A DNA stretch of 64,000 bases, taken from positions 1,302,001 through 1,366,000 of the forward strand of contig JALHQZ010000001.1 of NCBI GenBank assembly GCA_022841705.1, read 5' to 3'. The stretch is from Pirellulales bacterium (GTDB lineage: Bacteria; Planctomycetota; Planctomycetia; Pirellulales; Lacipirellulaceae). Made by a program: the position numbers and the translations under genes. A model generated the notes under the pieces. It did not search any database. It saw only the letters and a program-made list of their open reading frames with translations, and was not told the origin of the DNA. This document shows positions 1 through 8,251 of this stretch, one piece after another (within the stretch, counting starts at the first letter, position 1; each line of letters opens with the position of its first letter).

Positions 1-2
1 AC

Positions 3-1364
3 CTGAACTATTTCGTCAACAGCCAAGGTTCTTCCAAACCGATGATGCCACTTGCGCAGCCGGGCCCGGTGTGGATTGATGGCCTGTTCACGATTCGCGA
101 CGAAGCCAATCGCGAGCGCCTGCTCACCCACTACTCGCGACGAGACCCACAGAATGCCCTCGGCGCGCAAGTGGAGCACGGCCTCGCCATCTTCAATGAT
201 TCCCAAGCCATCTTTCAGCGACATCAAGTCTACCCGCTCTCCGCGCCCATTACAGCGGTGGGCCATGTGTTTCAACACACGCTTGATGGTCAGTACTATT
301 CGTATTTCGGCGAATCGTATCCCAACGTGCGTGTGAAAATGAACTGGGCCGACGTAATCGACCCTGCGCAGTGGGAAGCCTTCACCCCGCTGCTGGCCGG
401 CAGCCGCTACAACGCCGCCAACCCTCCCTTGGAGCGCGACTCCCAAGGGCAACTGGTCTACGGATGGAAGAAGAATGTTAACCCGCTGACAACGGAAATG
501 CTGGAGGAGCTGGTGACTAACGGGCACGTTGACCGCAACGCGTCGCCGTTCGGGATGCGCGAGGCGGGTTCGGGCGACCCCGTGCGACTACACCGCGCAA
601 GCGTTAGCTGGAACAATTATCGCAACAGTTGGGTAATGATTGGTAACGAATGGGGAGGCCAAAGTTTCCTCGGTGAAGTGTGGTTCGCCGAAGCGCCGAC
701 CCCCGAAGGACCGTGGCGCAACGCCATCAAGGTGGCCACTCATCACAACGAAGGCCAAAACTACACGCTCTACAATCCCAAACAGCATCCCTATTTCGCC
801 GGCGAAGGCGGGCGGTATGTGTACTTCGAAGGAACCTATGCCGAAACCTTTTCTGGCAATCCCACTCCGACCCCGCTGTACGATTACAACCAGCTGATGT
901 TTCGCTTAGATTTGGCGGAGATTCCGCCATTGTTCGCGCGCCTCTCAGGAGACTACAACCGGGATGGCCAAGTCGATGCAGCTGACTACAACGTGTGGCG
1001 CGATACCGCAGGATCGACGACCGACCTGCGGGCCAATGGCGACAACACCGCCAGCAGTTTGGGCGTAGTGGACTTGGCTGACTACGTCGCATGGCGCAGC
1101 AACTTCGGCTCGACCTCAACCGGCGCAGCCGCTGGAGCGATCCCCGAGCCCACGACGCGTACGCTGATCGGCGCGGCGCTTGTTGTCATGGGGCTCATTG
1201 CTTTCCGCTGGCAAGCGAGGCGATCTACACCTTCGCGCTCCGTAAGCTTGCTGGCATCGAGCGCTACCTCGGATTGCCAAACGACATCGGTCTGCGAAGT
1301 TGCTACAGCAAATGCACCGTACTTGACGCTTAGAAATGTCGAAAGCACACTCAACTTTGATTGA
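3..1364 (+). CDS. Secreted protein with dockerin-like repeats and PEP-CTERM anchor, 5' end outside the window
   Basis: The reading frame is open from the first bases, so the true start lies upstream. The visible part begins with a beta-rich domain of about 300 residues with alternating aromatic and Asp/Asn turns (for example WNNYRNSWVMIGNEWGG), reminiscent of five-bladed propeller families such as DUF4185 or GH43-like proteins; that match is tentative. Two dockerin-like calcium loops follow (DYNRDGQVDAADYNVWRD and a second ending DLADYVAWRS), then a PEP-CTERM signal (IPEPTTR, hydrophobic helix, RWQARR). PEP-CTERM proteins are exported and processed by an exosortase. Oddly, about 50 residues follow the basic stop-transfer segment, where this signal normally ends the protein. 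The substrate is unknown. Confidence 0.75.
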   Translation: MNYFVNSQGSSKPMMPLAQPGPVWIDGLFTIRDEANRERLLTHYSRRDPQNALGAQVEHGLAIFNDSQAIFQRHQVYPLSAPITAVGHVFQHTLDGQYYSYFGESYPNVRVKMNWADVIDPAQWEAFTPLLAGSRYNAANPPLERDSQGQLVYGWKKNVNPLTTEMLEELVTNGHVDRNASPFGMREAGSGDPVRLHRASVSWNNYRNSWVMIGNEWGGQSFLGEVWFAEAPTPEGPWRNAIKVATHHNEGQNYTLYNPKQHPYFAGEGGRYVYFEGTYAETFSGNPTPTPLYDYNQLMFRLDLAEIPPLFARLSGDYNRDGQVDAADYNVWRDTAGSTTDLRANGDNTASSLGVVDLADYVAWRSNFGSTSTGAAAGAIPEPTTRTLIGAALVVMGLIAFRWQARRSTPSRSVSLLASSATSDCQTTSVCEVATANAPYLTLRNVESTLNFD

Positions 1365-1562
1365 CCACCAATCTCGCTTCAGCAATAATGCAGAGGTCCA
1401 AGGGACCAAATACTCATCGGTCTGCTGAACGTAAGTGGCGTGCGGGAACATTGTTCTCTGACGCCTCTCAGTTGCTGGTTAGCGGTTTAAGAATCCACAA
1501 CAGTGGTTCGCCTGTTCTTTTCGCTGCTTTGTCCCCGCAGTGTCGAACTTTCGAGTATCGCT

Positions 1563-2600
1563 ATGAATTCGCGTGTTCAATCTCGCCGCGGTTTCACGCT
1601 GGTGGAGTTGTTGGTCGTGATCGCCATCATAGGAATTTTGGTGGCGCTGCTCCTGCCTGCCGTGCAGGCGGCGCGCGAGGCCGCGCGGCGATCACAATGC
1701 ATCAACCACCTCAAGCAGATGGGCTTGGGTTTTCTCAATTGTGAATCAACGCATCGTGCGTTGCCTGGCGGCGGCTGGAATGCATGGTATGTTGGTGACC
1801 CGCTCTTGGGCTCCGGCAGAGAGCAACCCGGAGGCTGGATCTATCAAATCCTCCCCTTTTGCGAAGAACAGGCGGTGTACGACTTGCCGGGCGACGGTGA
1901 TCGCCTGAATATCACTCCCACCCAGCGGCAAAAGTCAATTGACTTACAGCGCAGCACGGTTCCCATGTTTAACTGCCCATCACGCCGCGCGGCGACGCCC
2001 TATTCGTACCGGTTGCCCAACAGTTGGACTCCGCGCAATGGCGATCGATCCCCCGAAGTCGCTCGCAGCGATTACGCAGCCAACTCCGGCGATGGCGAGC
2101 AGGGTATGGCCTTCTGGATCGAGGCCACCAAGCAGTACGCCAACGAGACAGCTTGGCTTGTCTACGACTACAAGAAGCTCGAAGAGCACCAGTGGCCCCC
2201 GTTTGAAGGCCAAACCGGCATCAACTATAACGGGGCCGAGATCAAGCTGCGGCACATCACCGACGGGCAGTCAAAAACGTACATGGTCGGCGAGAAGTAC
2301 CTCAACGCGGCCTATTACGAGTCTGATGGCACGGTCGACGGCGGGGACAATCACAGCATGTATCAGGGGTTCGATTGGGACATCAATCGCTGGACCAGCG
2401 TGAATGACCCGCCGCTGCAGGATCGCTTTGGACAAGAGTCGTTCGGCAGTTTCGGCAGCGCCCATCCCGGCGGGTTCAATATGGTGTATTGCGATGGTTC
2501 GGTGCAGTCGCTGAGTTACGATGTCGATCTCAATCTCCATCGCCGCGCGGGGCATCGATTCGACAATGGCGATGCTCTCCCCGTACAGACGCCGCTTTAA
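1563..2600 (+). CDS. DUF1559 pseudopilin-like protein
   Basis: A 345-residue member of the large planctomycete DUF1559 family. The N-terminus is a type IV prepilin signal: a short basic leader, then GFTLVELLVVIAIIGIL, with cleavage expected after the Gly and Phe at +1, followed by AVQAAREAARRSQC, which is characteristic of this family. The C-terminus has the family's H-x9-DG-type motif (AHPGGFNMVYCDGSVQ). Such proteins are exported and probably assembled by type II/IV pilin-like machinery, but their role is unknown. The start at 1563 (MNSRVQSRRGF) is preferred over an upstream in-frame GTG at 1503 because it gives a prepilin leader of usual length. Family membership is sure; function is not. 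Confidence 0.92.
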   Translation: MNSRVQSRRGFTLVELLVVIAIIGILVALLLPAVQAAREAARRSQCINHLKQMGLGFLNCESTHRALPGGGWNAWYVGDPLLGSGREQPGGWIYQILPFCEEQAVYDLPGDGDRLNITPTQRQKSIDLQRSTVPMFNCPSRRAATPYSYRLPNSWTPRNGDRSPEVARSDYAANSGDGEQGMAFWIEATKQYANETAWLVYDYKKLEEHQWPPFEGQTGINYNGAEIKLRHITDGQSKTYMVGEKYLNAAYYESDGTVDGGDNHSMYQGFDWDINRWTSVNDPPLQDRFGQESFGSFGSAHPGGFNMVYCDGSVQSLSYDVDLNLHRRAGHRFDNGDALPVQTPL

Positions 2601-2705
2601 TCACTGCGAGCTGGGAGTTCCTTCGCCGCGGTGAACGGTCGGTCGCCACCCGGGTTGTGAAGCGTTTTTGCATTAGTGCCCTTTCGCCAAGAGCCGCTGG
2701 TCAAC

Positions 2706-3347
2706 ATGTTGCTTCGTCCTGTTTCTCGTGTTGCGAGACATCCTCCGGCTGTGCTCGGATTGGTCATCGGGCTAACACTCTTCGGTTGCGCGCCGGGGCC
2801 GTCGGCTGTCCATGTGCCAAGTGTCGATCCCGCGGCCGCCAGCGAACAGGCACTCGCGCTCTATGATGCCGATAAAAATGGCGAACTATCTAAAGCGGAG
2901 CTGGCAGCTTGCCCCGGAGTGTTAGGACACTTCGCCGCCTACGATGCGGACGGCAGCGGCGCCGTTTCGCCTGCTGAGTTTGAGCAACAGGTGCATGATC
3001 TCACATCGGGTTTGGTGGGGGTAACCAGTCTTCGCATCCAGGTGCGCTACAACGGCCGGCCGCTGCCCGATGCGACTGTCAAACTGGTTCCCGAGCCCTA
3101 CCTGGGTGATGAAATCGCGATTGCCCACGGCAAAACCAACCCACAGGGAATCGCCGCCATGGACATTCGTGATGAAGACTCACTCGCGTCCGAGCAAGGC
3201 CTGCGCGGCGTGCATTATGGTACGTACAAGATCGAGATTACCCACCCTACTCGGTCTCTACCTGCCAAATACAACACCGCTACCGCTCTGGGGTATGAAA
3301 CCGAACGGGGCAATCCCAACTTCACGGTCGAGTTGAAGGCACGCTGA
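2706..3347 (+). CDS. EF-hand lipoprotein with carboxypeptidase-regulatory-like domain
   Basis: A 213-residue predicted lipoprotein. The N-terminal hydrophobic segment ends in a lipobox (LTLFGC), so the mature protein should begin at that Cys and be lipid-anchored. Two EF-hand loops follow at about residues 55-100 (DADKNGELSKAE and DADGSGAVSPAEF), both with the expected acidic ligands. The rest resembles an Ig-like carboxypeptidase regulatory domain (transthyretin-like fold: LPDATVKLVPEP, GTYKIEITHP), common in planctomycete lipoproteins. It starts 105 bp after the DUF1559 gene in the same direction. A GTG at 2676 is in frame, but the ATG at 2706 leaves a compact signal peptide. Likely a calcium-binding envelope protein; partner unknown. 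Confidence 0.82.
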   Translation: MLLRPVSRVARHPPAVLGLVIGLTLFGCAPGPSAVHVPSVDPAAASEQALALYDADKNGELSKAELAACPGVLGHFAAYDADGSGAVSPAEFEQQVHDLTSGLVGVTSLRIQVRYNGRPLPDATVKLVPEPYLGDEIAIAHGKTNPQGIAAMDIRDEDSLASEQGLRGVHYGTYKIEITHPTRSLPAKYNTATALGYETERGNPNFTVELKAR

Positions 3348-3675
3348 GCATCTGAGTTGCTGATCCGTGAGGTTTAAGGATTCGTGTCGCTGAGCACGCG
3401 CTAGTTGCTCGCTGCCTGGCGGGCATTATCGAGGAAGCGATTCGCAGCGGGCGCTGCACTTTTCAAGGTTCTTCCTCACGCTTGGTGAATGTTTTGGGGC
3501 GGTAGTCGACAGATGTGCCGGGCGCGCTGGGATCTTTGCTGGGGATAGCCGACGCGTCTTGTGCTGATGCTCGATGCCCCGATCGCGCTGGTTCGTGGTG
3601 GTCAGCTCAGGCCAATCCGAGAAAGCGAATACGAAGCAAGTCGACACTCGCCCTGCCATCCCTCTGCCGTTTGAT
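3348..3675. other. Intergenic stretch, no gene seen
   Basis: These 328 bases between the EF-hand lipoprotein and the IS21 remnant contain no convincing reading frame, RNA gene or strong terminator. They may include decayed sequence displaced by the insertion. Confidence 0.4.
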
Positions 3676-4334
3676 TGTAAATGGCAATTGAAAATCAGAG
3701 CGCCTGGCGGGGAGAATTGGCAACCGAAAAGTGAAGCGCACAACCGTGCAGCCTGTGCCATCTGCGAAGATGGCGGCGACAGCCGCTATCTTCCCCAGAT
3801 TCGCACGGAGGCACCGGAGTGTACGCTGACATGCAACAATGGACCGAAGTCCGACGCCGGGTGCTGACCGGCGAATTGTCGAAACGCGCCGCCTGCCGCG
3901 AGTATGACCTCAGCTGGGCGACGCTCGAAAGGATGCTCGCCCATGCCGAACCCCCCGGCTACCGGATGCGTGAGCCGCGTCAGAAGCGGAAGCTCGATCC
4001 GTTCTTGCCGATCATCCACGAGATGCTCGAAGCCGATAAGAAAGCCCCTCAGAAGCAGCGGCACACGGCCACCCGGATCTTTCATCGCCTGCAGGAGGAG
4101 CATGGTTACGACGGAGGTTATACCTCCATCCGCAACGCCGTCCGCCAGTGGCATGAAACATCGCAAGAAGTCTTCCTGCCACTGTCGCACCCACCAGGCG
4201 AAGCGCAAGTCGACTTTGGTCACGGCTATGTCGACGTGGCCGGAGAACGAGTCCAAGCCGCGTTGTTCGTCATCTCCTTCCGGAACAATCGGGTCGCTAA
4301 CTACACCGAGTCGGCGATCGGCAAAGAGAGCTGA
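3676..4334 (+). mobile_element. IS21-family insertion sequence remnant (left end plus truncated istA)
   Basis: The left edge begins TGTAAATGGCAATTG, with TG at the outer end and a second related copy (GGCAACCGAAAA) about 36 bases inside it, which matches the multiple terminal repeats typical of IS21 elements. The istA reading frame follows. The 3' part of istA, the whole istB helper gene and the right terminal repeat are missing, so the element cannot move by itself. No target duplication could be assigned because the right end is lost. Confidence 0.75.
3819..4334 (+). pseudogene. istA: Truncated IS21-family transposase IstA
   Basis: 171 residues remain of a transposase that is usually about 390-510 residues long. 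The N-terminal helix-turn-helix (LSKRAACREYDLSWATLERML), the linker with a basic segment (PRQKRKLDPFLPIIHEMLE) and the start of the DDE catalytic domain (HPPGEAQVDFGHG, carrying the first catalytic Asp) are intact. Similarity to the family ends near ALFVISF, and unrelated sequence leads to a stop, so the second Asp, the Glu and the C-terminal domain are absent. No istB is present downstream. It starts at GTG 3819 or ATG 3831. It is very unlikely to be active. Confidence 0.88.
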
Positions 4335-4455
4335 TTGTTCGCAATCCGATCAATCGTCCGTTGCAGTAGATGCTGCAGTAACTTCTGGCCAACTGGGCAA
4401 ATTACAGCGAATTCCAGCAACTTCAGATGCCGAAGCCGATCCGCCCCGAAAACAA

Positions 4456-4491
4456 GAAACCCCGAGAAAACTAGCGTTCTCTCGGGGTTTC
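4456..4491 (-). terminator. Rho-independent terminator of the tRNA-Cys gene
   Basis: On the minus strand a 12-bp perfect stem (GAAACCCCGAGA and its complement) lies seven bases beyond the tRNA 3' end, and is followed by TTGTTTT. Placement and orientation fit transcription termination of the tRNA. Confidence 0.8.
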
Positions 4492-4497
4492 AGTGAG

Positions 4498-4569
4498 AGG
4501 CGTCGGTGGGAGTCGAACCCACGATGTCGGATTTGCAATCCGATGCCTTAGCCACTTGGCTACGACGCC
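4498..4569 (-). tRNA. tRNA-Cys (anticodon GCA)
   Basis: Read on the minus strand, the 72-nt sequence folds into a full cloverleaf. It has a 7-bp acceptor stem GGCGTCG/CGACGCC with discriminator U73, a D arm with GCC/GGC, an anticodon stem TCGGA/TCCGA enclosing the loop TTGCAAA, and a T arm GTGGG-TTCGACT-CCCAC. The anticodon is GCA, which reads the UGC and UGU cysteine codons, and U73 is the known identity base of tRNA-Cys. CCA is not encoded and must be added after transcription. A terminator follows directly. Confidence 0.96.
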
Positions 4570-4954
4570 TTGAATCGGTTCTTCAGCTGCAGTCGTCCAT
4601 CCCGAAGACCGCTTTGCTGCTAGCAAAGTTCAGACCTCAATCGGAAGATTCGGCCTACTTGGAATCGGCCGAATTCCCGGCCAACTTTCACCAAAGCTAC
4701 GCGAAGGGGTAGGGGTTGGTCAAGGCCGGTAAACTGTGCGGGGGGTTTTGGCGGCAAGCATTCACTTTGGGCGATTTGGGAAGTTCGGGTTTCGCTTGCC
4801 GAGGATGCGGAAGCGGAGACCCGAGCGCCGCCCGTTGCAACTTTGCTGCTCACACCGTTCGATGAAAGATGCTGGCGTGATGCACGGAAGCACCTGCGCA
4901 ATCCAAAACTCCCGCTTGCAACTCACATGTTGGCGACGGGAAAGGACTCCCCCC
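4570..4954. other. Intergenic stretch upstream of the tRNA and a small gene
   Basis: About 385 bases, with reading frames only in unlikely forms. It should hold the promoter of the leftward tRNA-Cys and that of the rightward small gene at 4955; no clear -35/-10 pair stood out. Confidence 0.35.
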
Positions 4955-5281
4955 ATGAACATCTGGCGCCGTTGGTTTGGGACTTCCGCCGCAAGAGTCG
5001 ACGAGCTGGTCGATCGGGTCGCTCACATGGCGATGGCGGCGGTGCGAGAAGCGGCGTTGTCGGGCGCTGACCTCAGCACGTCCGCCGAGCGAATTGGGTA
5101 TCTCCAAGCGAAAGCGCGCCGGCCGACTACGGCGGCGCTGGCGGTTGTGCTCGCCGGAGAAACGCCGATCTCAGCCGAAGCCGAAGCGGAGGTGCTGCTG
5201 CGGGCGCGGCGCTCAGTGGCGGAGACGATCGCGGCCGAGTGGCAAGGCGCTGCCCGCACTTCGCTTCGCCGAGCAGCGTGA
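4955..5281 (+). CDS. Small hypothetical helical protein
   Basis: A 108-residue protein with no recognised domain. The start at ATG 4955 is supported by a purine-rich ribosome-binding site (GGAAAGGA) about nine bases upstream; the longer frame beginning at 4736 has implausible composition. It begins MNIWRRWFG, then becomes Ala/Glu/Arg-rich and mostly helical (VDELVDRVAHMAMAAVREAA, EAEAEVLLRARRSVAETIAA). No signal peptide or membrane helix is evident, so it is probably cytoplasmic. It stands alone and converges on the terminator of the next, leftward gene. Function unknown. Confidence 0.55.
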   Translation: MNIWRRWFGTSAARVDELVDRVAHMAMAAVREAALSGADLSTSAERIGYLQAKARRPTTAALAVVLAGETPISAEAEAEVLLRARRSVAETIAAEWQGAARTSLRRAA

Positions 5282-5301
5282 GAGCCAGCTCAGCACGCGC
5301 A

Positions 5302-5332
5302 TAAAAAAGCACAGCCCAACGAGAGTTGGGCT
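5302..5332 (-). terminator. Rho-independent terminator after the Pro/Ala-rich lipoprotein gene
   Basis: An 8-bp perfect stem AGCCCAAC/GTTGGGCT with a 4-base loop is followed on the minus strand by a run of six T. It lies 33 bases beyond the stop codon of the leftward gene at 5365-5601 and also sits just past the rightward gene that ends at 5281. Confidence 0.85.
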
Positions 5333-5364
5333 GCGCTGGTTCAAGAGGTTGTGATTGGACCAAC

Positions 5365-5601
5365 CTACTCCGCGGGCTTTTCTTCGGCCGGAGGGGTTTC
5401 CGCAGCCGGAGCTTCGGTGGCGGGTGCTTCCATCGCTGGCGCGTCAGCCGGCTTTTCCGCTGCGGGAGCCGTGTCGCCCTCGGCGGGGATTTCAACAGCC
5501 GGCGCTGGCGGTGCAGGTGGCGTGGCGGCGGGCTCGGCGCAGCCAAGCGACAGGCTCGTGGCCAAGCTCATGGCAGTCAAACCGCCTAGGATTCGTTTCA
5601 T
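5365..5601 (-). CDS. Short Pro/Ala/Glu-rich lipoprotein
   Basis: A 78-residue predicted lipoprotein. The signal peptide (MKRILGGLTAMSLATSLSLGC) ends in a good lipobox (LSLGC). The whole mature part is low complexity, made of Ala, Pro and Glu (PPAPPAPAVEIP, then repeated EAPA/PAEEKP units), so it is probably an unfolded linker or cell-wall spacer. The start at 5601 has a GGAG ribosome-binding site upstream, and a strong terminator follows the stop. The frame extends further upstream, but without a plausible signal. Transcribed alone. Function unknown. Confidence 0.72.
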   Translation of the reverse strand: MKRILGGLTAMSLATSLSLGCAEPAATPPAPPAPAVEIPAEGDTAPAAEKPADAPAMEAPATEAPAAETPPAEEKPAE

Positions 5602-5962
5602 AGGATAACTCCAATTCAAAACAAGGAGAGTGACAATAAACAATTGAACGACGACGCGAGTCGCTTGAGGGTCATTCGTCAACGGCTGTGCATTCTTGCC
5701 CTGCGTCTCGTCAACAGAGCCTACCACTCACTTTGCCAGTCACCGTCGGACGGAGGTTCCTGAACCAACAATTTCGTAACCCGCAAATTACCTGCTCGGC
5801 ATCCTTCCTAAAGTTTACCACGCCCAGCTTGCCAATTGTCAACCTATGCGGCTTCGGGTGGCCCGGTTGGACGGACAGACCGGCGCCAACCGATGACCGG
5901 AAAGAGCACGTTTGGCGGTGGTCGCGGATCGTGCTCAAAACCACAGTGCGGGGAGCAAATCG
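5602..5962. other. Divergent intergenic region
   Basis: About 360 bases between two divergently transcribed envelope-protein genes. It must carry both promoters. No repeat, RNA gene or clear operator was recognised. Confidence 0.35.
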
Positions 5963-6322
5963 ATGCGAAACCTCTGGAAACAGGCCTTCGTGATGGTGCT
6001 CATCGCCGGCTGCGCCTCGATTGCCTCGGCCGCGGACCGGCCAGCGCCCGCCACTGACGCGGCCGCCGATGATTGGTACTACAACAGCGAAACGCCCCAG
6101 CAACTGACTCCGCGGCAAATGCAGCAGCAGAAGTCTCAGATCGCTGCGGCGCAGCGGATGAGCCGCCTCGCCGCAATACGGTGGTACGGCATGAGCAACG
6201 AGCGTCCCACCGCCACAGCAACGCCGTTCTCCGGCGTTTACAGCCCCGCATGGCAAATGCCGGGTGGCCGCCCCTTCGCGTGGTACGGCGCGTCACGGCC
6301 GACATACATCATCGTCCGCTAG
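5963..6322 (+). CDS. Small secreted hypothetical protein
   Basis: A 119-residue protein with an N-terminal hydrophobic export signal (MRNLWKQAFVMVLIAGCASI, then ASAAD). It can be read as a Sec signal cleaved after ASA or as a lipoprotein signal with lipobox LIAGC. The mature part is rich in Gln, Trp and Tyr (TPRQMQQQKSQIAAAQR, AWQMPGGRPFAWYG) with no known domain. ATG 5963 is preferred because GGGGAG lies eight bases upstream; the longer frame from 5912 would bury the signal. It converges on the DUF1295 gene, with a short palindromic repeat between them. Function unknown. Confidence 0.65.
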   Translation: MRNLWKQAFVMVLIAGCASIASAADRPAPATDAAADDWYYNSETPQQLTPRQMQQQKSQIAAAQRMSRLAAIRWYGMSNERPTATATPFSGVYSPAWQMPGGRPFAWYGASRPTYIIVR

Positions 6323-6332
6323 GCGCGGGTGC

Positions 6333-6350
6333 CACTGGCGGCACGCCAGT
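6333..6350. repeat. Short palindromic repeat, copy 1 (ACTGGCGGCACGCCAGT)
   Basis: A 7-bp perfect stem ACTGGCG/CGCCAGT with a 3-base loop sits between convergent genes. The same sequence recurs at 52550-52568, so it is a dispersed element; here it may also act as a terminator. Confidence 0.7.
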
Positions 6351-6377
6351 TGCGCCCGAACACCAGCGTAACGCGAT

Positions 6378-7139
6378 TCAGCTCGCCGCGCGCTTGGGCC
6401 ACCACGGAAAGAACGCGCTCGTCCGCTGTTTGTACTGCGCGTACTCCGGCCGACGCTCGTCAATGTCGCTCTCGAGCAGCGTCACGCCCGAGACTTTCAT
6501 TAGCAGCACGCTCATCACTAGTGGGCTGATAATCGTCCACCATGGCGCTCCACTCGCGAATGCCGCCAGCCACATGCCCCACCATACGCAGAAATCGCCG
6601 AAGTAGTTCGGATGCCGCGTGTAACGCCACAAGCCGGTGTCGAGCACTTGGCCTTTGTTCTGCGACTTCGCTTTGAATCGGAGCAGTTGCCAATCGCCGA
6701 CAGTTTCAAACACTAAGCCCACGAACCACAAAGCAGTGCCCGCAAGAAGCAAATTGAGCGACCGCGGGTCTTCCACCAAGCCGTTGAGTAGCGGCAGGCT
6801 CACCACGTACATGATGACGCCTTGCAGCAGAAACACGGTGAAGAGGCTGATCCACCAAAAATTGCCGCCGTGCTTCTCACGCATCGACTTGTAGCGCCGA
6901 TCTTCGCTTGGTTCTTTCAACTTGCGGTAGAAGAGATAACCGGCGAGCCGCAGACCCCAGATTGTGACCAGCGGCAACAAAGCGACGGGTAGATTCGAGT
7001 CATCCCGCAGCCACTCCGCCCAAGCGACCAGCACGAAGCCGAGGCCCCAGCCCGGATCGATCACGCTAGCATCGCGCAGCGCGAGGCTGAGCAGCCAGAG
7101 CGCGATCATCAGCACCGCGATAACAAGGATTGGTGACAT
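6378..7139 (-). CDS. DUF1295 family membrane methyltransferase/reductase-like protein
   Basis: 253 residues with about six hydrophobic helices. It has the DUF1295 signature near the C-terminus (RYTRHPNYFGDFCVWWG), shared with isoprenylcysteine carboxyl methyltransferases and the C-terminal part of steroid 5-alpha-reductases, where it binds SAM or NADPH. It is the last gene of a five-gene leftward cluster of FAD oxidoreductase, DUF1365 and two CFA-type methyltransferases, so a role in modifying membrane fatty acyl chains is likely. The start MSPILVIAVLMIA at 7139 was chosen because the 50 residues upstream are translated from an intergenic repeat. The reaction is not known. Confidence 0.85.
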   Translation of the reverse strand: MSPILVIAVLMIALWLLSLALRDASVIDPGWGLGFVLVAWAEWLRDDSNLPVALLPLVTIWGLRLAGYLFYRKLKEPSEDRRYKSMREKHGGNFWWISLFTVFLLQGVIMYVVSLPLLNGLVEDPRSLNLLLAGTALWFVGLVFETVGDWQLLRFKAKSQNKGQVLDTGLWRYTRHPNYFGDFCVWWGMWLAAFASGAPWWTIISPLVMSVLLMKVSGVTLLESDIDERRPEYAQYKQRTSAFFPWWPKRAAS

Positions 7140-7142
7140 ACC

Positions 7143-7229
7143 GTTAGCCACGGGGCTCGCCCCCGCGCGTTTCGTGGCGCAGTTAAAACCGCAGGACTCT
7201 TCTGTTGATGAAGGGGCCCCGCGGCTAAC
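7143..7229. repeat. Inverted-repeat pair around GTTAGCCGCGGGGC
   Basis: Two 14-base arms (7143-7156 and 7216-7229) are inverted copies with one mismatch. The right arm overlaps the end of the upstream CFA-like methyltransferase gene and supplies its TAG stop codon. Confidence 0.7.
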
Positions 7230-8205
7230 ACCGCAGTAAAAAATGCCCCACGCCCCATTGGGCGCCGTAATCGTACGCGAATAACTCCGCACAGGCCATA
7301 AAAAACATCCGCCAGCGCTGCGTTTGCCGGCGGGTGAGCGGCGAGTGTGAGCGATTTGAGTCTAGCTTCGCGAGCCAACTGTTGCAGGTGCGCGCATAGT
7401 GGTCGCCGTAGAGCCACCACTCCTTCTCGAGCTGGAGGTCATTCGGAAACTCTCGCAACAGCCCAAAGCTCGGCATTACTCCGCCACTGAAGAAGTGTTT
7501 GGTGATCCAGTCCTTGGCGCCCGCCACTTCAAACGGATACGCGAGCCGTTGATGGCAGAAAACATGGACGAACAATCTGCCCGCCGGCGTAAGCCAGTTG
7601 GAGATCCGCCGCAGCAAGAGTTCGTAGTTCCGCACATGCTCGAACATTTCGACACTCACGACGCGGTCAAACTGTCCGCCGGGGTCAAACTCAGCAATGT
7701 TGGCAGTTCGCACTTCGATGTTGGCAAAGCCTCGCTCGGCAGCACTTTGCAGAATAAACTCGCGCTGGCTGTGTGAGTTCGACATCGCCACGATCTGCGC
7801 ACTTGGATACTGCTCAGCCATCCACAGCGTGAGCGAACCCCAGCCGCAGCCGAGTTCCAAGATGCGCTGGCCGTCCATAAGTTCGGCGCGCTCGCAAGTG
7901 AGCCGCAGCATGGCCTCTTCACTCTCGGCGAGCGTCTTCACCCCGCGCGGCCAGTAGCCGGAACTGTATTTCAGCCGCGGGCCGAGGCAGAGCCGGTAGA
8001 ACTCCGCCGGAACTTCGTAATGCTGCTCGTTGGCGGCGGAAGTGTCGACGGCAATCGGCTGGGTTCGCATCCACTCCGCGAACGCTTTCGGCTGCGACTG
8101 CGGATTGCGTGATTCTTGCGTTAGCCGCTCCGACAGCAACCGCCGAATCCCCGCGCGAATCACCGCATCCGGCACCAGGCATTGCTCCGCCAATTCAATC
8201 AACAT
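7225..8205 (-). CDS. Cyclopropane-fatty-acid-synthase-like SAM methyltransferase
   Basis: 326 residues, class I methyltransferase of the CFA synthase superfamily. The SAM-binding motif is LELGCGWGSLTLWMA at about residue 117, the acidic loop follows, and VSVEMFEHVRNYELLL matches the family's VSxxMxEHV region. CFA enzymes transfer a methylene or methyl group from SAM to the double bond of phospholipid acyl chains. The C-terminus (FMACAELFAYDYGAQWG) differs from the classic CEAGFRxRRTG motif in the neighbouring paralogue, so substrate or product may differ. It lies just downstream of that paralogue. The stop codon falls in a dispersed repeat. Confidence 0.88.
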   Translation of the reverse strand: MLIELAEQCLVPDAVIRAGIRRLLSERLTQESRNPQSQPKAFAEWMRTQPIAVDTSAANEQHYEVPAEFYRLCLGPRLKYSSGYWPRGVKTLAESEEAMLRLTCERAELMDGQRILELGCGWGSLTLWMAEQYPSAQIVAMSNSHSQREFILQSAAERGFANIEVRTANIAEFDPGGQFDRVVSVEMFEHVRNYELLLRRISNWLTPAGRLFVHVFCHQRLAYPFEVAGAKDWITKHFFSGGVMPSFGLLREFPNDLQLEKEWWLYGDHYARTCNSWLAKLDSNRSHSPLTRRQTQRWRMFFMACAELFAYDYGAQWGVGHFLLRC

Positions 8206-8210
8206 TCTTC

Positions 8211-8239
8211 GTTTAGCCGCGACGCGTTAGCGGAGCGCG
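8211..8239 (+). repeat. Dispersed repeat family B copy (GTTAGCCGCGACGCGTTAGCG)
   Basis: Fills the gap between the two CFA-type genes. Related copies are at 26409-26436, 33400-33429 (opposite orientation), 54051-54083 and 57101-57128. Confidence 0.75.
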
Positions 8240-8251
8240 TTTCCTCGCTTG

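Noticed and set aside
3676..4334. A functional IS21 insertion sequence
   Set aside because: IstA is cut off in the catalytic domain and istB and the right end are missing.
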